From Kineothrix alysoides (lineage in GTDB: Bacteria > Bacillota > Clostridia > Lachnospirales > Lachnospiraceae), in contig NZ_JPNB01000001.1 in NCBI RefSeq assembly GCF_000732725.1, positions 186,001 to 250,000 of the forward strand: a stretch of DNA of 64,000 nt. Direction: 5' to 3'. The number at the start of each line of letters is the position of its first letter. The stretch's first letter is position 1. The translations under genes and the position numbers were made by a program. The notes below the pieces were generated by a model. The model was not told where the DNA came from and did not search any database. It saw only the letters and a list, made by a program, of their open reading frames with translations. This document shows, one piece after another, positions 8,026 through 14,983 of the stretch.

Positions 8026-8449
8026 CGCCGCCCTCCAATTGCTTATACATCAGGACATGAAGGCAGTATTCGTCATAATAGGGTTCTCCTGACGTTACGT
8101 AGCCCTGTTTTTCGTAGAAGCCCGCCGCCCTTACCTGAGCCGACAGATATATTTTCCGGCCTCCGGCTAAGCGTATTTGTTCTTCGGCCTCCTCCAGAAT
8201 ATGCGCACCGATATTTTTTCCTCTGTATGCTTTGTCAACGGCAATACGGCCCATGGCATATGCCGATTTCTCCCTGTCAAAATAGTAGCGGCAGGTTGCT
8301 ATTGGCGCTTCCCCCTCAAATAGGACGAGGTGGGTGGAAATGTCGTCGAGGTCGTCGAATTCATCGATAAATCCTTGCTCCTTTACGAATATGGATTCCC
8401 TCAGAAAGGAGGCTTCTTGTGGTAAATAGTTATAACTTTTTGTGATCAT
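8018..8449 (-). CDS. GNAT family N-acetyltransferase
   Basis: A 143-residue protein with the full GNAT core: the acetyl-CoA loop appears as MGRIAVDKAYRGKNIGAHIL (Q/RxxGxG/A region) and the C-terminal strand as AAGFYEKQGYVTSGEPYYDEYC. It resembles the ElaA/YjcF group of small acetyltransferases (FVKEQGFIDEFDDLD near the N-terminus). It heads the minus-strand cluster GNAT - EamA-like - NimA-like. The acceptor is unknown. Confidence 0.9.
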   Translation of the reverse strand: MITKSYNYLPQEASFLRESIFVKEQGFIDEFDDLDDISTHLVLFEGEAPIATCRYYFDREKSAYAMGRIAVDKAYRGKNIGAHILEEAEEQIRLAGGRKIYLSAQVRAAGFYEKQGYVTSGEPYYDEYCLHVLMYKQLEGGDE

Positions 8450-8672
8450 GATGAGATATGTTCCTTCATAATATAGTTGATTTATGCGTTACAAAAACAA
8501 AAAACATTCAAAAACAAACCTTCTGATGCGGGAAATGCACCATACCTACGGTTTGCCCCTGAATGCCTTATATGCTTTATCCGGTGACAAAGCATTAGCT
8601 TTTTCTGACAAGATTATACTAAAGTTAAATGGGAATGTCAATGAAACAGAAACAATAAAACGAAGGAGAAAT

Positions 8673-8861
8673 ATGTTTTTAATGGAAGAGGAGGTGGATT
8701 CACAAACGAAATATCTATAATATAGTTCTGGATTACCCCACAAAGCAGTTGCTGTTTATCTATATCTAAAAGACCCTGCAAATAAAGAGAATTCTTGTTA
8801 CCCAGCCATTGCAAGAGAATTAAATATCTCAAGTAGCTTGCTTTTTGAAATTTTAAGGTAA
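8673..8861 (+). pseudogene. Broken helix-turn-helix gene remnant
   Basis: Reading from an ATG with an AAGGAG site at 8673, the frame gives MFLMEEEVDSQTKYL, then a TAA at 8718-8720, then in the same frame YSSGLPHKAVAVYLYLKD and PAIARELNISS before a stop at 8859-8861. The pattern K-Y-L-x-Y-x-SGLPH-AVxVYxYLKD is typical of winged-helix proteins from conjugative elements, where a leucine sits at the stop position, so one TTA-to-TAA change could have broken it. The HTH is also cut short at its C-terminus. It suggests that an integrated element once lay here. Confidence 0.6.
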
Positions 8862-9121
8862 ACATAAAGAAATTACTGCGCAGATTAGGTGGGCTATGGT
8901 ATAGCTCATCATAGCCTATACAAATAAGTAAACATTTTAACTGATTATGACAGAGGTAGGAAGTAAATTTTAAAATATTGTTGGAATTGAACCAATATGC
9001 TATATTATATTTAATTATTTAGAAAACATGGTGGGTATAATGGCATTATATCTGTACCCATAAAGTGAGTCTGTTATTTTAATAATTATAAACTGTATTT
9101 AAAAAGGTTAAGGGGAAAATT
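8862..9121. other. AT-rich spacer before RCC1-type gene
   Basis: The 260 bp contain no reading frame that I can support. A small hairpin, GGCTATG with CATAGCC, lies near 8891-8915. A TATATT hexamer at about 9001 may be part of the promoter of the gene starting at 9122. Confidence 0.4.
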
Positions 9122-10726
9122 ATGTCTATAAAAGCTAGAGTTATTATATTATCATCCATATTTGTTTTGTTATTAATTACAGCGATTGCGGCGGTGCTTC
9201 AGCTGTCAGAGAAGGGAAGAACTGTCGCGGAAAATGGAAGGATTGAGACGGAGAGCGGCAACGGGGATAATAATTCTGTAAAAGTATTAAATGTAACAAG
9301 CACTAACCAATTTTTAGTGGAGGATATGGAAGATTTACAGATAAACAAAGTATTTCAAATTGAAAACTATTATATTGACAGTAAGGCAGAGACGGGAAAT
9401 TATTATTTTATAGATGAAAATAAGACTCTTTGGGGAGAGGGTAAAAATGAATATGGTCAGCTGGGGTATTGGAAGAAAGGCGAAGAAGATATATTTGAAA
9501 GAGAGCCTCATAAAATTGCGGAAAATGTCATTCATGTAGATCGGGGAGGATTTTATTTCACAATTTTTCTTACAGAAGAAGGTCATCTTTATGGAATGGG
9601 TGATAATCTAAATGGATTAATGGGCATGGATAATATAGAAGGGCGAGATTACTTCTTAAATCCGGGAAGTGTGGTGACAGAGAAGCCTGTTTTATTAATG
9701 GAGGATATTGTTTATGCAAGATGCGGAAACAGAAATATTGTTGCTTTGAAAAAAGATGGCAGTGTATGGTGGTGGGGAGAATTTCGTACAACTTCTTCCA
9801 AGAGTGGAAAAGAAGAGAAGAGTATTAGTTATTCCCAGCCGGTAAAAATGTTGGAAGGTGCACAGTATGTAACGTGTAGTTCTTTTTGTGCGGGAGCAAT
9901 TAAAAAGGATGGAAGTTTATGGTTGTGGGGAAATAATACCTTTGGTTCTTGCGGCATAAATAGCGGTGAGGAAGATTTCATAAATGAACCTACTAAGGTA
10001 ATGAATGAAGTAAAAATGGTTTGGTTTGATTCTATGGAGTTTAATTCTACCCAGACGCCAAGTATACATCAATATGGGGATAATCCTGAAAAATGCATAT
10101 ATCCATATGTTACTTTTGCCGAGAAAGAAGGCGGAGAGTTGGTTGCATGCGGATACGAGGTAAAAGGAAAAGGAAGCGTAGAAAGGACCTATACTTTATA
10201 TGGTGATATTTTAAGGACAGGAGACGCGGTGAATGGGGAAGACTTTGAACCTGTAAAAGTGAGCTATTCAGAGGTATTCCAACCAATCAGCATTGCCCAA
10301 AAGGATAGGGACATACATCTGAAATTAAAAGGATGTCAGTATGGCTGGTTCCCGGAAGAACTTGGAGAATATTTGGATACCATAGGCATGAGATTTAAAG
10401 TAATAGATGGGGAATCGGAAGGAGAACAGGTATATTATTTTGTTACCTTAGATAATTATTTTACTTTTTATTTTAATCAAAGTAAGGAGCTTTACCGATT
10501 TAGTTCAACAGCTTATGGATCAAGAGATGGAAAAATACTCATTGGGATGAGGAAAGAAGAAGCTGAGAGGTATTTGGGAGAACCTATAGAAGAGGTGGTT
10601 AACGCTGATAATAATATATATTCAAATGTTATTTATCAGAAAGATGATGTTTGGTTTGAGATTGGATATGAATATGGGAGAATATTTTATATAAATGAAA
10701 GTAGAATAGAACCAGATATATGGTAG
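9122..10726 (+). CDS. RCC1-repeat surface or secreted protein
   Basis: A 534-residue protein with a hydrophobic N-terminal segment (residues 7-27) that acts as a signal anchor or signal peptide without a clear lipobox. At least four RCC1-like blade motifs follow: LWGEGKNEYGQLG (about 103-115), LYGMGDNLNGLMG (156-168), VWWWGEF (215-221) and LWLWGNNTFGSCG (266-278). The middle and the acidic C-terminal part (about 330-534) are not recognised, though RKEEAERYLGEP near the end resembles SmpA-like repeats. RCC1 propellers bind proteins, so a surface interaction role is likely but unproven. The gene is AT-rich and stands alone with its own terminator. Confidence 0.8.
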   Translation: MSIKARVIILSSIFVLLLITAIAAVLQLSEKGRTVAENGRIETESGNGDNNSVKVLNVTSTNQFLVEDMEDLQINKVFQIENYYIDSKAETGNYYFIDENKTLWGEGKNEYGQLGYWKKGEEDIFEREPHKIAENVIHVDRGGFYFTIFLTEEGHLYGMGDNLNGLMGMDNIEGRDYFLNPGSVVTEKPVLLMEDIVYARCGNRNIVALKKDGSVWWWGEFRTTSSKSGKEEKSISYSQPVKMLEGAQYVTCSSFCAGAIKKDGSLWLWGNNTFGSCGINSGEEDFINEPTKVMNEVKMVWFDSMEFNSTQTPSIHQYGDNPEKCIYPYVTFAEKEGGELVACGYEVKGKGSVERTYTLYGDILRTGDAVNGEDFEPVKVSYSEVFQPISIAQKDRDIHLKLKGCQYGWFPEELGEYLDTIGMRFKVIDGESEGEQVYYFVTLDNYFTFYFNQSKELYRFSSTAYGSRDGKILIGMRKEEAERYLGEPIEEVVNADNNIYSNVIYQKDDVWFEIGYEYGRIFYINESRIEPDIW

Positions 10727-10730
10727 CTTT

Positions 10731-10767
10731 TAGGGAACGAATTATTCATTCGTTCCCTAATTTTTTT
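10731..10767 (+). terminator. Rho-independent terminator
   Basis: TAGGGAACGAAT (10731-10742) pairs perfectly with ATTCGTTCCCTA (10748-10759) across a 5-base loop, followed by seven T. It starts right after the stop codon of the RCC1-type gene. Confidence 0.95.
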
Positions 10768-11064
10768 GTATTTAGTTTTTCTGCAAAGAGAAGTTTGATG
10801 CAAGCTACATATTGGCCGGATTGCTTTCACCGGCTGTAGCACCACGAGTATATACATAGTCTCCTGCATTTGGGCTCGTATAAGCAGAACCACTGGTAGA
10901 AACTACATTTAATGCCCGCCTCAGTTTAAAGCGATAGCAAGCAGCTCCAAGCGCAGACTCTGTAACAGATGTTCCAGACTTTGATTCGCTTTCACAGCTT
11001 GAGCGTCCGTAAACGGTATTATAAAGAAATGGAAGTAAATGTAACAACTTAGCAAAAGTGTCCT
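10768..11064. other. Intergenic stretch without a convincing gene
   Basis: The 297 bp hold one open frame on the minus strand (10805-11068) with no ribosome binding site and no recognisable family. It begins inside an imperfect hairpin at 11051-11090 that more likely ends the neighbouring minus-strand gene. I regard the stretch as non-coding, possibly the remnant of a lost gene. Confidence 0.4.
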
Positions 11065-11652
11065 TCAATTTTTGGGGGACATTTTTTTATTATTATGAAG
11101 AAAAGCAATAATTCTCTTATATGGTAATATAATAAGACTATTTGAAAATAGCAGCAATATAAATTGAAGTACGATAACCCATGTGTTTTTTGAATATCGG
11201 ATATAGTCGGTATTTAGAATATATCCAAGGATATAGCTTCCATTTGAAGTACTATATTCAATTTGTAGTTTATATAAGGAACTGTGTAGAATCAAACTAT
11301 CTTCCTTAATGTAAATAGAAGAATCGTTTTGAGGATTTGAATTATTATTTATGAATTCTAAAAAGTTTTTAAAATCATCAGCAGGAATTATTAAATCAAA
11401 AGTAAATTCTCTGCTTACATTGCCATCTACTATTTTATGATTGTATCCTTTTATAGTAAGGGAAGAAAAATCAGAAAGTCCTATTAAATCTTTAAGGTCA
11501 TCACTTTGTAATTTTGTTAGGTGGGCAGATCTAAGGAAAGATTTTTCATCAAATTTAAATGCTGCATAAATGTTAAAAATAAACAATGAGATAGTAAGTG
11601 TGGTGAGGAATATAAAGACCCTAAATAGTTTGCCCCTTTTTCTTATTTTCAT
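11065..11652 (-). CDS. Membrane protein of unknown function
   Basis: A 195-residue protein with one hydrophobic segment near each end (about residues 10-32 and 157-180) and a roughly 120-residue extracytoplasmic domain between them. I do not recognise the domain. The ATG at 11652 is preferred over the ATG at 11670, because GGGAGAGAG lies seven bases before it and the upstream ATG overlaps that site. Codon use is AT-rich like the RCC1-type gene upstream. It is convergent with that gene and shares no operon with other genes. Confidence 0.65.
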   Translation of the reverse strand: MKIRKRGKLFRVFIFLTTLTISLFIFNIYAAFKFDEKSFLRSAHLTKLQSDDLKDLIGLSDFSSLTIKGYNHKIVDGNVSREFTFDLIIPADDFKNFLEFINNNSNPQNDSSIYIKEDSLILHSSLYKLQIEYSTSNGSYILGYILNTDYIRYSKNTWVIVLQFILLLFSNSLIILPYKRIIAFLHNNKKMSPKN

Positions 11653-11836
11653 TTTTAGGCTCTCTCCCATATTTACTATATTTCAAAAATTCACTCCATA
11701 TTACCATGAATTTAGCTGAATAAGCAAATAGATAATACGATACAGAGGGTATAAATGTATTCTAAAATACATAGGGCATCCCCAACCTTCCCTACCAGTA
11801 CCTAAAGCACTTTCTTCGGTACAACACTCATTAGCA

Positions 11837-11859
11837 GTTAAGGTTTCTGTGTGAACAGT
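11837..11859. repeat. Repeat family 1, end fragment (copy E)
   Basis: The 23 bp GTTAAG-GTTT-CTGTGTGAACAGT match the terminal part of the reverse complement of the full repeat at 14595-14743 (GTTAAG-CTA-CTGTGTGAACAGT) with few changes. Only this end is preserved. Its last bases form the left half of the SOS-like box at 11853-11864. Confidence 0.5.
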
Positions 11860-11920
11860 TGTTCGATAAAACTATTGATAAACGCGAATGAATATGGTAT
11901 CATAATACAAACGGGTGTTC
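11853..11920 (+). promoter_or_regulatory. Promoter with two LexA/SOS-type boxes
   Basis: GAACAGTTGTTC (11853-11864) is a perfect GAAC-N4-GTTC palindrome, and AAACGGGTGTTC (11909-11920) fits the Gram-positive LexA consensus (CGAACRNRYGTTYC) with one mismatch in the left half-site. Between them lies a promoter: TTGATA (11875-11880), 17 bp, TATCAT (11898-11903). One box is upstream of -35 and the other covers the expected start of transcription. The two repair genes downstream make SOS control plausible. Confidence 0.6.
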
Positions 11921-11941
11921 GAGGGACGGTGACAAGATTTG

Positions 11942-13291
11942 ATGAATTATAAGGTTTCAGAAGAGATGTGTGTAATGGAGAAGCTGGGAATCTTAACAGA
12001 TGCAGCCAAATACGATGTGGCATGTACCTCCAGCGGTGTGGATAGGAAGGGCAGCGGAAGCGGCATGGGGAATACCGTTGCGGGAGGCATCTGCCATAGC
12101 TTCAGCGCGGACGGAAGATGTATCTCTTTATTGAAGATACTTTTTACAAATGAATGTATTTATGACTGCAAATATTGTATTAACAGAAAGTCCAACGATG
12201 TTGTCAGAACCTCATTTACGCCGGATGAGGTATGCGAGCTGACCATGGGATTTTATAAAAGAAATTATATTGAAGGACTTTTCTTAAGCTCTGGCATATT
12301 ATATAATCCGGATTTTACCATGGAATTAATTTATCAGACCCTGTATAAGCTGCGCAGGGAACACCGGTTTCAGGGGTATATTCATGTGAAAGCGATTCCC
12401 GGCGCAGATCCGTTTCTGATTCAAAAGACGGGGCTGTTAGCCGATAGGATGAGCGTGAATCTGGAACTGCCGACGGCGGAGGGACTTAGCCGCCTCGCGC
12501 CTAATAAGCATAGGAAAAACATTTTAGCACCTATGCGCCAGATTCAAAATGGAATTGTATCCAGTAAGAACGAAATCGTTCTATATAAAAATGCACCCCG
12601 TTTTGTTCCGGCAGGACAATCCACCCAGCTTATCGTAGGTGCCACACCGGAAAATGACTATCAGCTAATGACTGTGGCAGAAAGCCTCTATGAGAAATTT
12701 GAATTAAAAAGAGTGTTTTATTCTGCCTTCGTGAATGTGAACGAGGATAAGGAACTGCCCGCTCTTCCCGGAGGGCCTCCGCTCCTTCGGGAACATAGGC
12801 TTTATCAGGCGGACTGGCTGCTTCGTTTTTATGGATTTAAAGCAGGAGAGCTTTTAAGCGAAGAAAGACCCAATTTCAATATTCTGCTGGATCCGAAGGC
12901 CGACTGGGCGCTGCGTCATCTGGAAATATTTCCGGTGGAAGTAAACAGGGCAGATTATCAATTGTTGCTTAGGATACCGGGAATAGGGGTGAAGAGCGCG
13001 CAGAGAATCGTAATGGCGAGGCGTAACGGTTTTCTTAGCTTTCTTGATTTGAAAAAGATAGGAGTGGTGCTTAAGCGGGCGCTCTATTTCATTACGTGCA
13101 ATGGAAGAATGATGTATAACACGAAGATAGAAGAAGATTATATCACGAGAAATCTTCTTACGGTCAAAGAAAAGCTACCCTTTGACAAGGATGGAATTAC
13201 CTATAAGCAGCTATCCTTATTTGATGATGTAGGTTTTACTATGCAGCCGGATATTATCGATACTCATAAAGCAGTGCTGGGGCAGATGTAA
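11942..13291 (+). CDS. Putative DNA modification/repair radical SAM protein
   Basis: A protein of about 449 residues that matches the radical SAM family annotated as putative DNA modification/repair protein (TIGR03916), related to spore photoproduct lyase. The Fe-S motif CIYDCKYC (CxxxCxxC, about residues 72-79) coordinates the catalytic cluster. The C-terminal part has a helix-hairpin-helix, LLLRIPGIGVKSAQRIVMAR (about 340-360), expected to bind DNA. An ATG at 11942 follows GGTGA by nine bases; a TTG three bases earlier is a weaker alternative. The next gene, 23 bp downstream, is the family's usual partner. Two SOS-like boxes precede it. The damaged base it repairs is not known. Confidence 0.9.
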   Translation: MNYKVSEEMCVMEKLGILTDAAKYDVACTSSGVDRKGSGSGMGNTVAGGICHSFSADGRCISLLKILFTNECIYDCKYCINRKSNDVVRTSFTPDEVCELTMGFYKRNYIEGLFLSSGILYNPDFTMELIYQTLYKLRREHRFQGYIHVKAIPGADPFLIQKTGLLADRMSVNLELPTAEGLSRLAPNKHRKNILAPMRQIQNGIVSSKNEIVLYKNAPRFVPAGQSTQLIVGATPENDYQLMTVAESLYEKFELKRVFYSAFVNVNEDKELPALPGGPPLLREHRLYQADWLLRFYGFKAGELLSEERPNFNILLDPKADWALRHLEIFPVEVNRADYQLLLRIPGIGVKSAQRIVMARRNGFLSFLDLKKIGVVLKRALYFITCNGRMMYNTKIEEDYITRNLLTVKEKLPFDKDGITYKQLSLFDDVGFTMQPDIIDTHKAVLGQM

Positions 13292-13314
13292 CGGGGAGTG
13301 GAGGTGTGTGCGGT

Positions 13315-14085
13315 ATGGAAGAGAAATATTTAATATGTGAGGATTCATTAGAGGGCATTTTTACGGGAATCTATAAAGCCTATTCCTTGAAGGCAGATCA
13401 CAGCCATCTGCATATACAGATCGGGGAGGAGGAGAATCTGCGCTTATTTGCAGAATATATCCCTATAGAGCCCGATGCCGGAATGGCAGTAAAGGTATCC
13501 CGCACTATTCAGCGGGAGTTAGGCGAGGAGACGTATATGAATATATGCCGTGCGCTGGCTTCGGAGGACAAGCAGAAGGGAGAGGCTGTATACAAGACTG
13601 TGGTGTGCGGACTGCAAATGAAAAATGGCAGGCAGGTTATGGGCAATCTGGCGAATTCCTACGTGCATAAGGTGTTCGAACTGAGCCGGGGGACCAACAA
13701 CGAGGTTCTTCATTTGATGGGATTTCTCCGATTCCAGGAGCTGGAAAACGGCATATTATTTTCCAGGATAGGGCCTAAGAACAATATAGTGACCTTTTTA
13801 GCTCCTCACTTCGCGGATAGGCTGCCTCTTACAAATTTTGTCATATACGATGAGAACAGGGGAATATTTGCTGTTCATCCCGCTTCAAAGGATTGGTATC
13901 TCGTTACGGATGCCGAAATCAGCCGGGAAGCGATGGAGAATTATTCGAAGGAAGAGCTGGAATATCAGGAACTGTTTACTTATTTCTGCCATAAAATAGC
14001 AATAAAAGAGAGAAGAAACCTGAATTTACAAAAAAGCATGCTTCCCTTAAGATTCCAAGAATATATGGTAGAATTTAGGAAATAA
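13315..14085 (+). CDS. DNA metabolism protein, DUF4130/TIGR03915 family
   Basis: A protein of about 256 residues that matches the family of probable DNA metabolism proteins found next to the radical SAM repair protein (TIGR03915, with a DUF4130 domain). The middle has GNLANSYVHKVFELSRGTNNEVLHLMGFLRFQEL and the end LPLRFQEYMVEFRK, both conserved in the family. The two families almost always occur together, so they are thought to act in one repair pathway. Similarity to uracil-DNA glycosylases has been proposed for relatives. The ATG at 13315 is favoured, ten bases after GGAGG; a GTG at 13306 is too close to that site. Confidence 0.88.
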   Translation: MEEKYLICEDSLEGIFTGIYKAYSLKADHSHLHIQIGEEENLRLFAEYIPIEPDAGMAVKVSRTIQRELGEETYMNICRALASEDKQKGEAVYKTVVCGLQMKNGRQVMGNLANSYVHKVFELSRGTNNEVLHLMGFLRFQELENGILFSRIGPKNNIVTFLAPHFADRLPLTNFVIYDENRGIFAVHPASKDWYLVTDAEISREAMENYSKEELEYQELFTYFCHKIAIKERRNLNLQKSMLPLRFQEYMVEFRK

Positions 14086-14325
14086 TGATCAATATGCAGT
14101 TTAGTGAAGTAAAGAGATAAAAGATAAATTGTGCAACTTTATATATTTTGACGAATATTGCGGATTGGGAGTGGTCAATATGAAAAAAAATTTCAGCGGC
14201 TAATATTTCCATGAATCCAGTTTATAGAAATTTCACTTTACTTTTATAGTGGATAAGGTATAATACACAAGTAACTGCGAGAAAGATATTTTCATGAAAG
14301 GATTTTTCAAGGAAGGGTGATATTT

Positions 14326-14553
14326 ATGATACATCGTAAAATAAGGTTGAGACCCGACGAAGTGAAAAAATTTGTGGCAGCGGCATCGAAATGTGACTTT
14401 GATATTGATATTGCTTATAATAGATACGTAGTTGACGCAAAATCCATCGTCGGAGTATTGGGATTGGACTTTAATCAGATTTTAACAGTTTCCTATTCAG
14501 GATACGATGATGATTTTGAGTCGTTTATGAGACATTTTGCCGTCGCATCCTGA
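14326..14553 (+). CDS. HPr-like protein without the active-site histidine
   Basis: The 75-residue protein has the fold signature of HPr, the phosphocarrier of the sugar phosphotransferase system: YVVDAKSIVGVLGLDFNQILTVSYSG matches the region around regulatory Ser46, which here is Ser40. The N-terminal active-site loop, normally GLHARPA with catalytic His15, is replaced by KIRLRPDEV and has no histidine. It therefore cannot carry phosphate between EI and EII but could still be phosphorylated on serine, as Bacillus Crh is. The start at 14326 is nine bases after GGAAGG. It stands alone. Confidence 0.8.
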   Translation: MIHRKIRLRPDEVKKFVAAASKCDFDIDIAYNRYVVDAKSIVGVLGLDFNQILTVSYSGYDDDFESFMRHFAVAS

Positions 14554-14594
14554 TTTCCGGGGCTCTAATCTTCTCTGGGAAACCGGAAATGGAC

Positions 14595-14743
14595 GTTACT
14601 GTTCACACAGTAGCTTAACACTTGCTGGTAAGCTACGTAAGAACATGATTCAAGAGATGATTTTTGCTTCGCGGAGCGAATTGGCATGCAAAATTTTTGC
14701 ATTGCAGAAATCATGAGTTGCTGAGAACGGAGTGAACAGTAAC
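14595..14743 (+). repeat. MITE-like repeat family 1, copy B (complete)
   Basis: A 149-bp element bounded by inverted ends GTTACTGTTCAC (14595-14606) and GTGAACAGTAAC (14732-14743). Internally it carries two further inverted pairs, AGCTTA with TAAGCT and ATGATTTTTGC with GCAGAAATCAT, so the whole sequence can fold. It has no reading frame. Related copies lie at 6990, 11837, 50631 and 56924. No clear target-site duplication is seen. Confidence 0.85.
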
Positions 14744-14780
14744 AAACGGACAATGGCAAATAATAAGGTAATGTTGTTTG

Positions 14781-14826
14781 ACTCCCTATAAGAGATAGAG
14801 TAGACTATCTTTATGGGGAGTTTTTT
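14781..14826 (+). terminator. Rho-independent terminator
   Basis: ACTCCCTATAA and GAGATA (14781-14797) pair with TATC and TTTATGGGGAGT (14806-14821), followed by six T. It follows the HPr-like gene and the repeat copy, and it is directly followed by a 28-nt palindromic module. Confidence 0.85.
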
Positions 14827-14944
14827 ATGTAACAGGAAAGTGCACCTGTTACATAAAAAATGGATGCGCAGCTACGCGCGCAGAACAAAAGCTGTGCTGC
14901 CGAAGGACTTGGCCGCTAGAGTATGCGAAGCACACTTTTGTTCT
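14827..14944 (-). repeat. Repeat family 2, copy with 28-nt palindromic module
   Basis: The element begins with the 28-nt palindrome ATGTAACAGG-N8-CCTGTTACAT (14827-14854), then has GGATGCGCAGCTACGCGCGC, AGAACAAAAGCTGTGCTGCC and GAAGCACACTTTTGTTCT. The same order of words is found in inverse orientation at 23253-23380. It has no reading frame and lies between a terminator T-run and the helicase gene. Confidence 0.75.
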
Positions 14945-14983
14945 GTAATATCCTGAATAACTCGTTGGCAGGGAGTCTTGGAA

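Noticed and set aside
8484-8672. Upstream extension of the broken HTH gene from 8484
   Set aside because: The peptide before 8673 has no HTH family similarity, while an AAGGAG site just before 8673 marks the likely start.
10805-11068. Minus-strand frame of 87 codons after the unknown membrane protein
   Set aside because: It starts inside an imperfect terminator-like hairpin, has no ribosome binding site, and its peptide resembles no family I know. It could be a remnant but cannot be supported.
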